From Lachnospiraceae bacterium (lineage in GTDB: Bacteria; Bacillota; Clostridia; Lachnospirales; Lachnospiraceae), in assembly GCA_017473115.1 (NCBI GenBank), contig JAFUNC010000013.1, positions 1-64,000 of the forward strand: a stretch of DNA of 64,000 nt, given 5' to 3'. Shown in pieces: positions 27,942-37,029 of this stretch. The notes below the pieces were generated by a model, which did not search any database, had not been told where the DNA came from, and saw nothing but the letters and a program-made list of their open reading frames with translations. The stretch's first letter is position 1; each line of letters begins with the position of its first letter. A program made the position numbers and the translations under genes.

Positions 27942-29105
27942 TTAGAATTCTTCCTCTTCAGAATCATTCAACTCCTGCACGATTCTCTTCATTATACCAT
28001 TTACTTCAATATCGGAATTCATAGGAATTACAAGACATTTACGCCCGTCAATCACTCGGATTTCCACAATGTCTGCCGCCTCCGATTTGACCTTAATTTG
28101 CATTTCGTCGGTTTTGACCTCGAAATTCTTCTTTTCACGGACATTATCAAGATGTAATTTGACATCTTCGCCGATTGCCTTCTCAAACTTTTCTTCCACG
28201 ATAGGAATGTGTTCTTCTTTCAATCCGCTCTTAACCATTAAGTCAACCATATCGTCTTTTTGAATGGTTTTCGGTTCTCCAAAGACCATATTCTCTGCCA
28301 TATCATTTAATTGCGTGTTAATGGAGCGAACCACTTCAAAAGTATCATACCCCGGCGCATCATTGATAACTTCTTCCACAATCTGATGAAAAATTTCCTT
28401 TTCCACGGTAGAAGGCACCGTTTCAATACATCCTAACACATTATCAATAAACTCGCTATGCATTTCTTCGATATTTTTTACATAATATAAAACTTCATTC
28501 ACATCCGTGCTCCGTTCACAAAAAGCAGGATATAAAAAGGCCGCATCCGGCATATCAACCACCCAGTCACGATTACGGTTTGCAATTACATTTTCTTCCT
28601 CGTGATAACTAAGACCGGGCTTTGACAAATTAACCGGACAGATACAACACAACACATAACTGTACACTTCTTCCGATTCATCCAAAGCCATTTTATCCTC
28701 GGTCTTTGTCATGACATCATAGGTATCATGAATCATAAGAATCAAATAGTTCCCTACATAGTAGTATGTATCAATAATCTGCTGATAAAACGCTTCCAGC
28801 ATTTCTTTGTTCTTCAGTTCGGAATTTCTTAATGCAAGAAGGGACTGTTGTGCTCCTCCTGCTTCCAATGCCTCATCTTTAAATTTTAAACTTAAAAGAT
28901 TTTTATTTAAAACACCGGAAAGACCTTTTTTCAGAATTTCAATATATTTGAACTGTTCTGCTTCTTCCAAATCCACAAAATCCGTATCAATATAAGTCTT
29001 AATCTGCTTGTCCGCACCGGTCACATAACAACCCGTAATACGACCGATTGTAGTTTTCTCTTTCTTAAAACGTTTTCTGATTTCCAATACATCTGAATTG
29101 TACAT
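27942..29105 (-). CDS. DUF4317 family protein
   Basis: The 387-residue soluble protein starts MYNSDVLEIRKRFKKE, the characteristic opening of DUF4317 proteins of Clostridia. IGRITGCYVTGADKQI and CPVNLSKPGLSYHEEEN are two further recognisable segments. No membrane helix, signal peptide or catalytic motif is visible. The role is unknown. AAGGAG precedes the ATG. A GC-rich hairpin separates it from the P-type ATPase gene upstream on the same strand. Confidence 0.85.
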   Translation of the reverse strand: MYNSDVLEIRKRFKKEKTTIGRITGCYVTGADKQIKTYIDTDFVDLEEAEQFKYIEILKKGLSGVLNKNLLSLKFKDEALEAGGAQQSLLALRNSELKNKEMLEAFYQQIIDTYYYVGNYLILMIHDTYDVMTKTEDKMALDESEEVYSYVLCCICPVNLSKPGLSYHEEENVIANRNRDWVVDMPDAAFLYPAFCERSTDVNEVLYYVKNIEEMHSEFIDNVLGCIETVPSTVEKEIFHQIVEEVINDAPGYDTFEVVRSINTQLNDMAENMVFGEPKTIQKDDMVDLMVKSGLKEEHIPIVEEKFEKAIGEDVKLHLDNVREKKNFEVKTDEMQIKVKSEAADIVEIRVIDGRKCLVIPMNSDIEVNGIMKRIVQELNDSEEEEF

Positions 29106-29121
29106 TTCTCTTACTCCTTCT

Positions 29122-29137
29122 CACGGGGCCTAAGCCC
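29122..29137 (-). other. GC-rich hairpin between ATPase and DUF4317 genes
   Basis: CGGGGC and GCCCCG form a perfect stem around a 4-base loop, placed 6 bases after the ATPase stop. There is no T run, so it is not a standard terminator and may instead mark a processing or stability site. Confidence 0.4.
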
Positions 29138-29143
29138 CGATGG

Positions 29144-31765
29144 TTATTTTACCACATTTTTTGAAAATAGAGAAGCAAGAATCCGAATAATTTGTATTAT
29201 CACCGTGGGGATGGCCGCAAGTCCCGCAATAATACCGGCCTGTGACAATGTAATTTCCTCCACTTCAAAAATACCGTGCATAAAAGGTACAAACAATATA
29301 AGCGCCAGCAACACTGTTCCTGCCAGAAATGCTCCCAAACTATACCAATTCTTTTGGAAACCGATCGCAAAAATACTCTTTTTACTGCGGCAGTTAAAAC
29401 CATGGAATAATCTTGCCAGCGTCAGGGTAGCAAAAGCCATTGTAGATGCCATACTTACAGACTGTTGCAATCCGATATAATATGCGCTCATCGTTACAAC
29501 GGCAATCATTCCTCCCTGTAGCAATAAGGTTAACATAAAGTCTTTTGTCAATATGCCCTGCTTCGGATCACGAGGCTTATCCTTGAGATTATCTCTTTCA
29601 GGCGGTTCCATTCCGATTGCCAAAGCCGGCAGGGAATCCGTTACCAAATTGATAAACAACAAATGCACTGCCGTAAAAGGTGCCGCAAGCCCCATCAGGG
29701 AAGTATACAAAACCGAAAGAATGGCTGCCGTATTACCGGACAATAGGAATAACACTGCATTTTTAATATTCCGGTATACATTACGCCCGTTAGATACCGC
29801 CTTAATAATGGTTGCAAAGTTATCATCCGCCAGAATCATGGATGCGGCATCTTTGGAAACTTCCGTACCGGTAATACCCATTGCAACACCAATATCTGCT
29901 TTTTTCAAAGCGGGAGCATCATTCACACCGTCTCCGGTCATTGCAACAATCCTGCCCTTTTTTTGCCACGCATCCACAATACGGATTTTATTCTCCGGTG
30001 ATACACGTCCGTAAACGGATATCTTTTCAATTTTAGAATCCAGTTCTTCGTCGCTCATTGCATCCAATTCCATTCCTGTAACCGCAATATCGCCCGCTTC
30101 AAAAATGCCGATTTGCTTTGCAATGGCTGTGGCGGTAATTTTATGGTCACCGGTAATCATGACAGGCCGGATGCCTGCACTTTTGGCATCCGCTACGGCC
30201 TGCATACTTTCCGGTCTGGGCGGATCCATCATGGAAATCAAACCGATAAAAATCAAATCATTTTCGGCTTCAAGGCACATGGCATCCTCCGTCTCTTTAT
30301 AAGCAAATGCCAGCACTCGCAGACCGTTTTCCGAAAAATATCTGTTTTGTTCCTGAATACGTTCCCGATCCGCATCATCAATGGGACGGATGCCTGTATT
30401 GTCACGAATTCCGGTACAACGTCCCAGCAACACATCTACCGCACCCTTAGTAAACATCGTAGGAATTCCACGCATTTTATAATGGGTACTCATCAGTTTA
30501 CGGTCAGAATCAAAAGGAACTTCTCCCAAACGCTGCATTCCGGAACGGATATCTGCCTCTGTAATCCCCTGCTCTTTTCCGATTTTGCGGAACATTTCAA
30601 GCAAAGCATATTCCGTAGGATCCCCCACACCTATGTCATCCACAATGGTAGAATCGTTGGATAAAATCGCATTATACATCAAATAACGGTGCAACTGTTC
30701 ATGCAAATCCAACTCTTCAAAAGGCATTCTTTTACCGTCAATGTACACTTCTCCTACAGTCATTTTATTTTGGGTCAACGTACCTGTTTTATCCGAACAG
30801 ATGACAGAAACACACCCCAAACTCTCTACAGTCTTTAAATCTTTGATAATGGCGTTTTCTTTCGCCATCTTCTGCGTTCCCATTGCCTGCACAATGGTAA
30901 CAATAGAACTTAAAGCCTCCGGAATTGCTGCAACAGCCAGCGCAACCGCAAACATTAAAGCATCGATTACCGGCATTTGACGATACAGGCTTAATGCAAA
31001 TACCAAAACCGAAATTCCGATAATCAGAATCGCAAGACGTGCCGAAAATTTATCCAAACTCACCTGCAACGGCGTTTTCTTTTTTTTGGCAGCATTCAGA
31101 AGTCCTGCGATTTTACCGATTTCCGTATTCATCCCGGTATCCGTCACCAACACTTCTGCACGTCCGTAAGTAACCAAACTGCCGGAATACACCATATTGG
31201 TACGATCTGCCAAAGCAACTTCACCGCTCAACACAACATTCTTTTTATCCACTGCCGTAGACTCTCCGGTCAGTGAACTCTCATTCACCTGTAACGAAAA
31301 ACTGTTTAAAATTCTTCCGTCTGCCACTACCAAATCTCCGGCTTCCAGAATCACCAAATCTCCCGGCACTACCTTAGAGGAAGGAATCTCTATTTTCTCT
31401 CCGTTCCTCACCACCTTGGCACTGGGTGATGAAAGGGATTTCAAACTTGCCAAAGATTTTTCTGCTTTCACATATTGGACAGTACCCAGAATCGCATTTA
31501 AAATCAACACTGCTAAAATTACAAATGTGCTTTCCATATTACCGGAAAACATGGAAATCACAGCCGCTACAATCAAAATAAGTACTAATAAATCCTTAAA
31601 TTGCTCCAAAAAGATACAAAAAATACTCTTCTTTTCTTCCTCCCGAAGCACATTTTCACCCACACGCTCCAGCAGTTCTTCCGCATCCTTCTTCGTCAGG
31701 CCTTCCAAATTTCCGCCGAATTCGGCAAGCAGTTCCTCTTCTGTCATCGAATACCAACTTTTCAT
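29144..31765 (-). CDS. P-type cation ATPase (P2A type), probable Mn2+/Ca2+ exporter
   Basis: The 873-residue pump has all P-type ATPase parts: an N-terminal cation_ATPase_N region, the actuator loop with SLTGES (about residue 160), and helix 4 with AAIPEAL. The phosphorylation site is SDKTGTLTQ (about 325), the hinge is VAMTGDGVNDAPALKKADIGVAMG, and helix 6 has NLVTDSLPALAIG. PEAL and N-x3-D place it with SERCA/PMR1-type P2A pumps, which carry Ca2+ and often Mn2+. The yybP-ykoY riboswitch in its leader points to manganese export. GGAGG stands 8 bases before the ATG. Confidence 0.92.
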   Translation of the reverse strand: MKSWYSMTEEELLAEFGGNLEGLTKKDAEELLERVGENVLREEEKKSIFCIFLEQFKDLLVLILIVAAVISMFSGNMESTFVILAVLILNAILGTVQYVKAEKSLASLKSLSSPSAKVVRNGEKIEIPSSKVVPGDLVILEAGDLVVADGRILNSFSLQVNESSLTGESTAVDKKNVVLSGEVALADRTNMVYSGSLVTYGRAEVLVTDTGMNTEIGKIAGLLNAAKKKKTPLQVSLDKFSARLAILIIGISVLVFALSLYRQMPVIDALMFAVALAVAAIPEALSSIVTIVQAMGTQKMAKENAIIKDLKTVESLGCVSVICSDKTGTLTQNKMTVGEVYIDGKRMPFEELDLHEQLHRYLMYNAILSNDSTIVDDIGVGDPTEYALLEMFRKIGKEQGITEADIRSGMQRLGEVPFDSDRKLMSTHYKMRGIPTMFTKGAVDVLLGRCTGIRDNTGIRPIDDADRERIQEQNRYFSENGLRVLAFAYKETEDAMCLEAENDLIFIGLISMMDPPRPESMQAVADAKSAGIRPVMITGDHKITATAIAKQIGIFEAGDIAVTGMELDAMSDEELDSKIEKISVYGRVSPENKIRIVDAWQKKGRIVAMTGDGVNDAPALKKADIGVAMGITGTEVSKDAASMILADDNFATIIKAVSNGRNVYRNIKNAVLFLLSGNTAAILSVLYTSLMGLAAPFTAVHLLFINLVTDSLPALAIGMEPPERDNLKDKPRDPKQGILTKDFMLTLLLQGGMIAVVTMSAYYIGLQQSVSMASTMAFATLTLARLFHGFNCRSKKSIFAIGFQKNWYSLGAFLAGTVLLALILFVPFMHGIFEVEEITLSQAGIIAGLAAIPTVIIQIIRILASLFSKNVVK

Positions 31766-31849
31766 AAAAATTCCTCCATTATTTTTATAAAAATTTTTAC
31801 GAACACATCACCTGTAAGATGTCTCGTCTCTTTCAGATGCTACCGGAAA

Positions 31850-31895
31850 ACAAAAAAAGAGACTCCTGCTGCATCTGAGATACAACAAAAGTCTC
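31850..31895 (-). terminator. Expression platform of the riboswitch: terminator versus antiterminator
   Basis: On the minus strand GAGACT (31890-31895) pairs with AGTCTC (31859-31864) and is followed by a run of seven T, a terminator. CAGATGC inside that loop (31871-31877) can instead pair with GCATCTG (31834-31840), which would break the terminator. The 5' side of the terminator stem lies in the ACGAGACTTTTG segment of the aptamer, so ligand state can choose between the two. Confidence 0.65.
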
Positions 31896-31973
31896 GTTAC
31901 TTACCTGCTCGAACCGGGTGAATACCGTGGTGACGACCCGAGCACCATTCGAAAATGGCAACTACTCCCTTTT
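31889..31973 (-). promoter_or_regulatory. yybP-ykoY (Mn2+) riboswitch aptamer
   Basis: The minus-strand leader of the P-type ATPase shows the family landmarks in order: AAAAGGGAGTAG (31962-31973), a variable hairpin GCCAT...ATGGTGC, GTCGTCACCACGG, a second hairpin, and GTAACGAGACTTTTG near 31890. GTCGTCA and ACGAGACTTTTG correspond to the two loops that bind Mn2+ in this class. These riboswitches commonly sit before Mn2+ exporters and P-type ATPases. Confidence 0.78.
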
Positions 31974-32053
31974 ATTTACGCCATTATATGAAGTCATGCC
32001 GGAAAAAGTCAATCCATTTTACATTTTTTTCACAGTCTTAACCAAATCTAAAC

Positions 32054-32512
32054 CTATGCCATGCCATTAGCGGTTTTGTATTTGTAAAGCATTTCCGCAT
32101 GATTCTGTTCTTCAATCTGGATATCGGCAAGTAATTTACGAATTGCTGCATCCGCGAATACAAATACATTGGTATTATATTCGGAAGATACTAATTTTTC
32201 GGTACCGATTAAATCAGTCACAAGGAAATTGTCTGCCTTCTTATCCTCTGTTTCGGTCATCGGATTATAAGTTGCTGTAGGCTGATACTGTGCCCCGCTG
32301 CAATCGTTACAATCACACTGGGGTACATTCCCCTGTAAAACCTGCTTTAAAGACTGTAAATGTTCTCTTTCCTTGCTTGCAATCTGTTTGCAAAGGTCCT
32401 GTAACACAGGATCTTTGGCTTCGTTGCTGTACTTTGTGTACTTATCGATACAGCACTGCTCCTGTGTACATAAGTCTTCAATTGCCTGAATTTCTTTTTC
32501 TTTTAATGCCAT
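32054..32512 (-). CDS. Coat-F-like spore coat / ferritin-like protein
   Basis: The 152-residue helical protein has two ferritin-like helix pairs: EKEIQAIEDLCTQEQCCIDK at the N-terminus and DIQIEEQNHAEMLYKYK at the C-terminus. A Cys-containing linker (CDCNDC, about residues 66-71) joins them. This is the plan of CotF-like coat proteins in spore-forming Firmicutes, where one helix bundle covers most of the chain. GAGG precedes the ATG. It is a single-gene unit divergent from the XRE regulator. Confidence 0.75.
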   Translation of the reverse strand: MALKEKEIQAIEDLCTQEQCCIDKYTKYSNEAKDPVLQDLCKQIASKEREHLQSLKQVLQGNVPQCDCNDCSGAQYQPTATYNPMTETEDKKADNFLVTDLIGTEKLVSSEYNTNVFVFADAAIRKLLADIQIEEQNHAEMLYKYKTANGMA

Positions 32513-32754
32513 ACAAATTACCTCACTTTTTCTTGATGGTATTAGTATGGGATGGAATTTCCAAATCTATACATTTCTTTTCCTTTTTTCTCTGCCTGCA
32601 TTTTATTTATATGTATAAAAACCCCTCTCCGGGTTACGCTTTAAACGTAAATATTTATACGTTCTTTATTTCTTCTGCGAAATTGGGAAACCAATCATAA
32701 TAAAGATAGTTTTAAACTGTATTTTTATTTACGTTTTAAGCAGAGGTGGTTATT

Positions 32755-33120
32755 ATGAAATTACAATATAACAGAATCGAAACCGGCGAACGCATCCGTA
32801 AAAAACGCCAACTTTTAAATATGACTTTGGATGCAGCCTCGGATAAAATTGACATTTCTTCCAAATACTTTGCGGATATTGAGCGCGGAAGTTGCGGAAT
32901 GAGCATAGAAACCATGATTTCCATCGCATCTTTACTGGATATGTCCCTGGACTACATTATCTATGGAAAAACCTATGGCGATAATGAAACCTTGAAGCAT
33001 TCCGATGAATATACAGCCATTCTTTCCCTACTGGAAAATGTACCGGAAAACAAACGAAAATATGCATTACGCATACTGCAATTGCAAATGGAATCCTGGG
33101 ATTTGGAATCTACGATTTAA
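32755..33120 (+). CDS. XRE family transcriptional regulator
   Basis: The start is the ATG at 32755 (AGAGGTGG upstream), giving 121 residues. An HTH_3 domain occupies about residues 8-65: GERIRKKRQLLNMTLD, then SSKYFADIERGSCGMSIETMISIA, which is a classic helix-turn-helix with the IERG turn. The remainder is a short helical tail. It is one of few plus-strand genes and is divergent from the coat-like gene. A bidirectional terminator follows its stop. Confidence 0.88.
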   Translation: MKLQYNRIETGERIRKKRQLLNMTLDAASDKIDISSKYFADIERGSCGMSIETMISIASLLDMSLDYIIYGKTYGDNETLKHSDEYTAILSLLENVPENKRKYALRILQLQMESWDLESTI

Positions 33121-33124
33121 AAGA

Positions 33125-33160
33125 CAAAAAAGGAAGTGCTTTATTTGGGCACTTCCTTTT
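33125..33160. terminator. Bidirectional terminator between XRE and TVP38 genes
   Basis: AAGGAAGTGC and GCACTTCCTT form a 10-bp stem with T runs on both strands. It overlaps the last codons of the minus-strand TVP38 gene. Confidence 0.85.
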
Positions 33161-33845
33161 CATTATTTTTACATATATGATTGTAGACCAGTAAGCCAAT
33201 ACCGCTGATGCCCATTGCTACAGCAAAAACCACAATGGCAAACACATAATTCTGTAATCCCAACGCATCACCGCCCACCGTAGAAGTAATCATGGCAGGA
33301 ATACGTCCCAGAGATGCAATCAGAAGAAAGGTTCTCCACTTCATATCCGTTAATCCCGCATAATAACACAACAAATCTTTTGGTGTCCCCGGTATCATAA
33401 AAATAATCAAAAACAAAAAGATTCTTTTGGGCGATTTCCGAAGAAAGTGTAGGGCTTTTAATTTCTCTAACGAAAAAAACACCTCTACAAGACGTACACC
33501 GTAACGTCTTACCAGCGCAAAGACTGCAATACTTCCCAGCGTTGAACCCAATAAACAAAGCATTGTGCCCATCCAAGTTCCGAAGGCATATCCTCCCACA
33601 ATTTCAAAGACCTCACCGGGTATTAAGGCAACCACAACCTGAAGAAAAACAAAGGCTACATACACAACAGGTCCCCAAATACCGTGACTGTCCACCCAGA
33701 GGCGAAACTGCTCCGGTTCAGATACAAAACGTACAATGGGCACGCCAATCAGAACACCTACTGCTATCATCACGAGAATGTATACAACAATGGCGGTCGC
33801 TGCCAGTATCTTCTGTTGTTTTTGGGTTAAATCTAATTTTTTCAT
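33141..33845 (-). CDS. TVP38/TMEM64 (DedA-like) membrane protein
   Basis: The 234-residue protein has five or six hydrophobic segments and the VTT/SNARE-associated core. That core consists of FVFLQVVVALIPGEVFEIVGGYAFG (read in two parts near residues 62-86), RRYGVRLVEVFF near 112 and FLIIFMIPGTPKDLLCYYAG near 145, with the conserved F/M-x-P-G-x-P/T-x-D loop. Bacterial members are membrane proteins linked to lipid or undecaprenyl-phosphate flipping. No partner gene is obvious. Confidence 0.88.
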   Translation of the reverse strand: MKKLDLTQKQQKILAATAIVVYILVMIAVGVLIGVPIVRFVSEPEQFRLWVDSHGIWGPVVYVAFVFLQVVVALIPGEVFEIVGGYAFGTWMGTMLCLLGSTLGSIAVFALVRRYGVRLVEVFFSLEKLKALHFLRKSPKRIFLFLIIFMIPGTPKDLLCYYAGLTDMKWRTFLLIASLGRIPAMITSTVGGDALGLQNYVFAIVVFAVAMGISGIGLLVYNHICKNNEKEVPK

Positions 33846-33940
33846 TATTATTCTTCTTGGCTTTTGTATTATCTTTTACTTTTTGTCTTTTGCATATCAG
33901 TTTACATAACATTATGTTTTTTCATCTAAAATACAATTGT

Positions 33941-34507
33941 TTATAATCCGAATATATATCCGACCGCAATTCCTGCCGCCGCCGAAATCAGAATAATCAC
34001 AATCGGGTGCACTTTCTTTAATGCCATAATAAGACTTCCGCCAAAAATTGCAAGTGCTCCAAGGAAACTTACCGTAGTAAAAGTTGCAAGCGCAAATCCT
34101 GCCGGGAAGAATACCGTCATCCCCGTAGAAAGCACCGCAGTCCCAATCATACCGATTACTGCCGGCTTCAAACCGGACATACAGCCTTTTACAACGAAAT
34201 TCTCCTTAAATTTTGCAAAGAACTTCGCTACAATCAGAATAATGATAAAAGAAGGCAATACCACGCCCGTGGTTGCAATCATTGCCCCGGGCAATCCGCC
34301 CACTTCCATACCCACATACGTGGACATATTGATGGCAAAAGGTCCCGGCGTGCTTTCACTGACCGCCATGAAATTCACCAGTTCTTCTTCCGTAAGCCAT
34401 CCCCTGGCTGCCACCGCATCCTGAATAAGCGGAAGCATCGCATAGCCACCGCCGAAGGTAAAGGCTCCAATCCCCAGAAAGATTAGAAACAATTCCAAAT
34501 AAATCAT
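33941..34507 (-). CDS. Chromate transporter family half-protein (second subunit)
   Basis: The 188-residue protein has about five hydrophobic segments and the CHR domain marks FGGGYAMLPLIQ (about residues 18-29) and SESTPGPFAINMSTYVG (about 50-66). Its ATG overlaps the stop of the sister gene by 4 bases. Short CHR proteins encoded as adjacent pairs form one transporter. Chromate or sulfate transport is inferred from the family. Confidence 0.9.
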   Translation of the reverse strand: MIYLELFLIFLGIGAFTFGGGYAMLPLIQDAVAARGWLTEEELVNFMAVSESTPGPFAINMSTYVGMEVGGLPGAMIATTGVVLPSFIIILIVAKFFAKFKENFVVKGCMSGLKPAVIGMIGTAVLSTGMTVFFPAGFALATFTTVSFLGALAIFGGSLIMALKKVHPIVIILISAAAGIAVGYIFGL

Positions 34508-35088
34508 TTCTTCGCCTCCCTTCTCTTTACAACAAAGGAAGCTGCCAGACCAATCAGCGCACAGGCAATCAGCACATAAATTACCTTCATATTAAGCAAC
34601 GCCACCATAACAAAAGAAAAGGCAAAGATAAAATATGCCACCGGACTTTTCGGGCATTTCCGATACATATTAATCATCGCTTTCACAATCAGTGCAAGCA
34701 CACCTGCCCTGATACCGTAAAAGGCATACTGTACGACTTTATAATCCTGAAAATGACTGATAACGGAAGACAATAATGCAATCACCATAAAAGAAGGCAT
34801 CACAACGCCCAAGGTGGCACAAAATGCGCCCCAAAATCCGCCGAACTTATACCCTACAAAGGTTGCCGCATTCACGGCAATCGGCCCCGGCGTACTCTCC
34901 GCAATGGCAATGACTTCCAGGATATCATCCGCCGTTACCCACTTATGATTGTCCACCACTTCTTTCTGGATCAGCGGAATCATAGCGTAACCGCCGCCGA
35001 AGGTAAAAGCACCTATCTTAAAAAACGTCAGAAACAACGTAACATATTCTTTTGGCGTTCGTTTTACTTTCGACTGTGTGTTACTCAT
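34504..35088 (-). CDS. Chromate transporter family half-protein (first subunit)
   Basis: The 194-residue CHR-domain protein has FGGGYAMIPLIQKEVV (about residues 23-38) and AESTPGPIAVNAATFVG (about 66-82), closely parallel to its downstream partner. The pair arose by duplication and is expressed as a coupled operon. AAGGA lies before the ATG. It is divergent from the plus-strand island that begins at 35295. Confidence 0.9.
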   Translation of the reverse strand: MSNTQSKVKRTPKEYVTLFLTFFKIGAFTFGGGYAMIPLIQKEVVDNHKWVTADDILEVIAIAESTPGPIAVNAATFVGYKFGGFWGAFCATLGVVMPSFMVIALLSSVISHFQDYKVVQYAFYGIRAGVLALIVKAMINMYRKCPKSPVAYFIFAFSFVMVALLNMKVIYVLIACALIGLAASFVVKRREAKK

Positions 35089-35219
35089 TTGAATCCTTCC
35101 CGTAGTAAATCAAATTACTTTTACAACTAATATTCGTACTGTTCTATTATAATCATTTTGCTACGGGTTGTCACTTTTTATTAGAATTCTTATGTTTCAA
35201 TTATTTTTCACATTTTATT

Positions 35220-35241
35220 GGACACCTTACCGCATTTGTCC
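35220..35241 (+). promoter_or_regulatory. Dyad GGACA-N12-TGTCC, candidate regulator site 1
   Basis: GGACA (35220-35224) and TGTCC (35237-35241) are separated by 12 bases and flanked as ATTGGACA-N11-TTGTCC. The dyad ends one base before the predicted -35 box of the CrtO-like operon. The same site in the same position precedes the Na+/Ca2+ antiporter gene. Confidence 0.55.
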
Positions 35242-35242
35242 A

Positions 35243-35272
35243 TTGAGACAACTTAAATATCTACAGTACAAT
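35243..35272 (+). promoter_or_regulatory. Predicted promoter of the CrtO-like/glycosyltransferase operon
   Basis: TTGAGA (35243-35248) and TACAAT (35267-35272) lie 18 bases apart. The start site would be near 35279, leaving a short leader with GAGGTGAACACAT before the ATG at 35295. Confidence 0.6.
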
Positions 35273-35294
35273 AATTTCATAGAGGTGAACACAT

Positions 35295-35807
35295 ATGAAG
35301 GAATTTCTGTATTGTATAATATACTTTATGGCAACCGGTATCTTAGGCTTTATCCTTGGACGCCTCCTTCCTAAATCTTGGTTTCTCTACGATGGATTTC
35401 CTTATCGTTGTGCTAAATTTGAGCGTGGCGGAGCACTTTACGATAAGATGAATATTCATAAATGGCAAACGAAACTTCCTGATATGAGCAGGCTTGTCCC
35501 TTGGGCAATGCCCGCCAAAAATCTCAAAACCTGTAATTCATCAAAACTCCTCACAATGATTCAGGAAACATGTATTGCCGAATTTATTCATTGGATGCTT
35601 TGCATCACTGGTCTCGGAAGTTTTTTTATTTGGCAAAACCCATTTTGCGTATTACTCTATCTCATTTATGTGTTGGTATTTAATATCCCATTCATTATAA
35701 TCCAACGCTATAACCGTCCGAGACTATTACACTTACGTTATATTTTATTGCAGAGGGAAAAAAAGAAAAACACAAAGGAGACACAAGATGCAACTTCTTA
35801 TTCTTAG
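35295..35807 (+). CDS. CrtO-like membrane acyltransferase (glycosyl-diaponeurosporenoate acyltransferase family)
   Basis: The 170-residue protein has an N-terminal membrane helix, the motif FPYRCAKFERGGALYDKM (about residues 35-52) followed by HKWQTKLPDMS. Two more hydrophobic segments lie at about 95-125. This pattern resembles CrtO, the S. aureus enzyme that acylates the sugar of staphyloxanthin. No carotenoid genes are nearby, but the next gene is a glycolipid-type glycosyltransferase, so a glycolipid acceptor is plausible. The coding DNA is AT-rich compared with the flanking operons. It overlaps the next gene by 20 bases. Confidence 0.7.
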   Translation: MKEFLYCIIYFMATGILGFILGRLLPKSWFLYDGFPYRCAKFERGGALYDKMNIHKWQTKLPDMSRLVPWAMPAKNLKTCNSSKLLTMIQETCIAEFIHWMLCITGLGSFFIWQNPFCVLLYLIYVLVFNIPFIIIQRYNRPRLLHLRYILLQREKKKNTKETQDATSYS

Positions 35808-36927
35808 TTGTAATACAGGCGAAGGACATAATTCCTGCGCCAAAGCAATTGCAGAATATTTCATATTCAACGATGCATCATGCCAAATTGTTGATTCTTT
35901 TGGTTTTATCTCTCATAAGGCTTCCCAATTCATTTCTGATTGGCATAGCAAAATATACCGCCACGCTCCCTCTGCTTTTTCTCACGGATATAAATTCGCA
36001 GAAGAACATTCTGAATTCTTTGACGAAGATTCTACGATATATCATTTTCTCACTTCCGGTACTACCAAATTATACAACTATTTAAATACCGGAAACTTTG
36101 ACGCAATTCTTTGTACACATGTACTGACTGCACTTCAACTATCGGATGTAATAAAAAAGTATCCCCTGACTCTTAAAACATATTTTGTAGCAACCGATTA
36201 TACCTGCAGTCCCACATGCAATTTAAGTAATCTGGACTATTATTTTATTCCGCACAAATCCTTGTTAAATGATTTTATTGACCTTGGAATACCGAAAGAT
36301 AAAATCATCTGCACCGGAATTCCTGTGCGCCGGATTTTTTATACCACATTAGAAAAATCAGTAGCTAAACAATTATGCGGCATCTCTCCGAATCACAATC
36401 ACCTTCTTGTAATGTGCGGAAGTATGGGGTGTGGTCCCATAGAAAAAACAACAGAAAAATTATCCGCCTCTATTCCAACAAACTGCGCCGTTTCCGTTGT
36501 CTGCGGAAATAATCAAAAACTATATAAAAAATTATCACAACTATATGAAAAAAATACACAGATACATATTTTAGGTTATGTGAACGATATGTCATTATTA
36601 ATGGACAGCGCAGACCTATACCTTACAAAGCCCGGTGGCTTAAGTATTTCTGAAGCTGCCGCAAAAAAACTTCCCATGGTGTTTCTAAACGCTGTGGCCG
36701 GTTGCGAATCATATAATTTACGTTTTTTTATTGAAAAAGGTGTTGCACAAACTGCTGATACGCCAAAAGAAGTATCTGAATTATGTCTTCATCTTCTCAA
36801 CGACAAAAAAAGGCTCCAAAATATGTCAGATGCATTTTATGAAACATTTGAGCAGCATGCATCCAAAAACATTTACGAAATAATTAATTCAAACATCAAC
36901 CGAACTCAGGAAAATATGCGTAAATAG
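35788..36927 (+). CDS. MGDG-synthase-type glycosyltransferase
   Basis: The 379-residue GT28/MurG-like enzyme begins LLILSCNTGEGHNSCAKAIAEY, the start of the MGDG synthase N-terminal domain, which binds the diacylglycerol acceptor. The C-terminal donor-binding half has the MCGSMGCG loop (about residues 209-216) and the LTKPGGLSISEAAA motif (about 280-293). Homologues glucosylate or galactosylate diacylglycerol to make membrane glycolipids. AAAGGAG lies 9 bases before the ATG. The overlap with the CrtO-like gene suggests joint glycolipid modification. Confidence 0.85.
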   Translation: MQLLILSCNTGEGHNSCAKAIAEYFIFNDASCQIVDSFGFISHKASQFISDWHSKIYRHAPSAFSHGYKFAEEHSEFFDEDSTIYHFLTSGTTKLYNYLNTGNFDAILCTHVLTALQLSDVIKKYPLTLKTYFVATDYTCSPTCNLSNLDYYFIPHKSLLNDFIDLGIPKDKIICTGIPVRRIFYTTLEKSVAKQLCGISPNHNHLLVMCGSMGCGPIEKTTEKLSASIPTNCAVSVVCGNNQKLYKKLSQLYEKNTQIHILGYVNDMSLLMDSADLYLTKPGGLSISEAAAKKLPMVFLNAVAGCESYNLRFFIEKGVAQTADTPKEVSELCLHLLNDKKRLQNMSDAFYETFEQHASKNIYEIINSNINRTQENMRK

Positions 36928-37029
36928 TATAAAATAATTTTTGTTCACATTATAAACAAAAGTATTTTTTACTATAGTATTATATAATACATTTTTTATT
37001 ATTTTAGATACTGTGAGGAAACTGATTAT

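Noticed and set aside
31889..31973. tRNA-like look of the GAACCGGGTGAATACC stretch
   Set aside because: No acceptor stem or anticodon arm can be drawn; the yybP-ykoY landmarks explain the region better.
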